Origin: an uncultured Francisella sp.
GTDB lineage: Bacteria; Pseudomonadota; Gammaproteobacteria; Burkholderiales; Neisseriaceae
DNA length: 64,000 nt
Direction: 5' to 3'
Assembly: GCA_943914555.1 (NCBI GenBank)
Contig: CALUCM010000001.1
Coordinates: 60,082-124,081 of the forward strand
Part shown: one piece after another, positions 63,927 through 64,000 of the stretch
How positions within the stretch are numbered: position 1 is the first letter of the stretch
Layout of the letters: the number at the start of each line of letters is the position of its first letter
Made by a program: the position numbers and the translations under genes
The notes under the pieces: model-generated
The model's input: only the letters and a program-made list of their open reading frames with translations
Told to the model about the DNA's origin: nothing
Databases searched by the model: none

Positions 63927-64000
63927 AGATCTCTCCTCAAATACGGTGAATCAATTAGACAATTCAGAATTTATAAATAAGTTTATACCATAATTAGAGT

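Noticed and set aside
1..64000. CRISPR array, prophage, insertion sequence or integron
   Set aside because: I saw no regularly spaced repeats, transposase or integrase genes, or terminal inverted repeats anywhere in the window.

Overview
The window is chromosomal DNA of a gammaproteobacterium with a low-to-moderate GC content (about 40% by eye). The evidence is the protein sequences and three classic gene blocks: rpsP-rimM-trmD-rplS, rpsU-dnaG-rpoD and groES-groEL. The divergent trmJ/suhB pair and the ratA-rnfH pair point the same way. A phosphatidylcholine synthase, a glycerophosphodiester uptake operon, a nucleoside hydrolase and tight packing would fit a host-associated lineage such as the Legionellales. 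That placement is inference; the genus cannot be named from sequence alone. No prophage, insertion sequence, CRISPR array or rRNA was seen.

Layout. 1-1718: 5' part of uvrB, cut by the window edge. 1857-3923: fadH. 3929-5138: the only clearly accessory stretch, with a decayed copy of a sugar-transferase 3' end, two tandem paralogous small membrane proteins and a doubtful 60-aa frame. 5139-9262: a minus-strand operon of nucleoside hydrolase, DUF1289 protein, rfbB, rfbC and an undecaprenyl-phosphate sugar transferase. 9510-12269: secA. 12365-16269: yajL, ratA-rnfH-pth, trmJ, suhB and a cold-shock protein. 16651-20100: an ABC exporter, then pabC/pabB. 20424-23314: speA-speB (arginine to agmatine to putrescine). 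23506-26577: the ribosomal/tRNA-modification operon and proB. 26655-30864: macromolecular synthesis genes. 30900-34075: Mth938-like protein, hom, a TauE/SafE transporter and a NUDIX hydrolase.

34408-39478 is a five-gene glycerophosphodiester operon (ugpQ-B-A-E-C), followed by a cation efflux protein and typA. 42382-42650 is a Pro-Arg-His tRNA operon with a near-consensus promoter. Then come dgt, lysC, a peroxiredoxin-glutaredoxin fusion, an FAD disulfide reductase, a 1279-aa fused FAD/Fe-S dehydrogenase, hslR, orn, aspS, rpsT, an NlpD-like lipoprotein, an LpxL-like acyltransferase, metK-dusA, pcs, serB, groES-groEL and a DUF2147 secreted protein.

How the parts may connect. UgpBAEC and UgpQ could bring in glycerophosphodiesters and release choline or other alcohols plus glycerol-3-phosphate. 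Pcs joins choline to CDP-diacylglycerol, so the two loci could form a phosphatidylcholine salvage circuit; this is inference. The redox pair at 45569-47774 probably handles peroxides. Most of the rest is ordinary housekeeping. The strongest candidates for something undescribed are the tandem small membrane proteins at 4153-4678 and the decayed transferase copy beside them. Six convergent gene pairs overlap at their 3' ends, a marked compactness feature.
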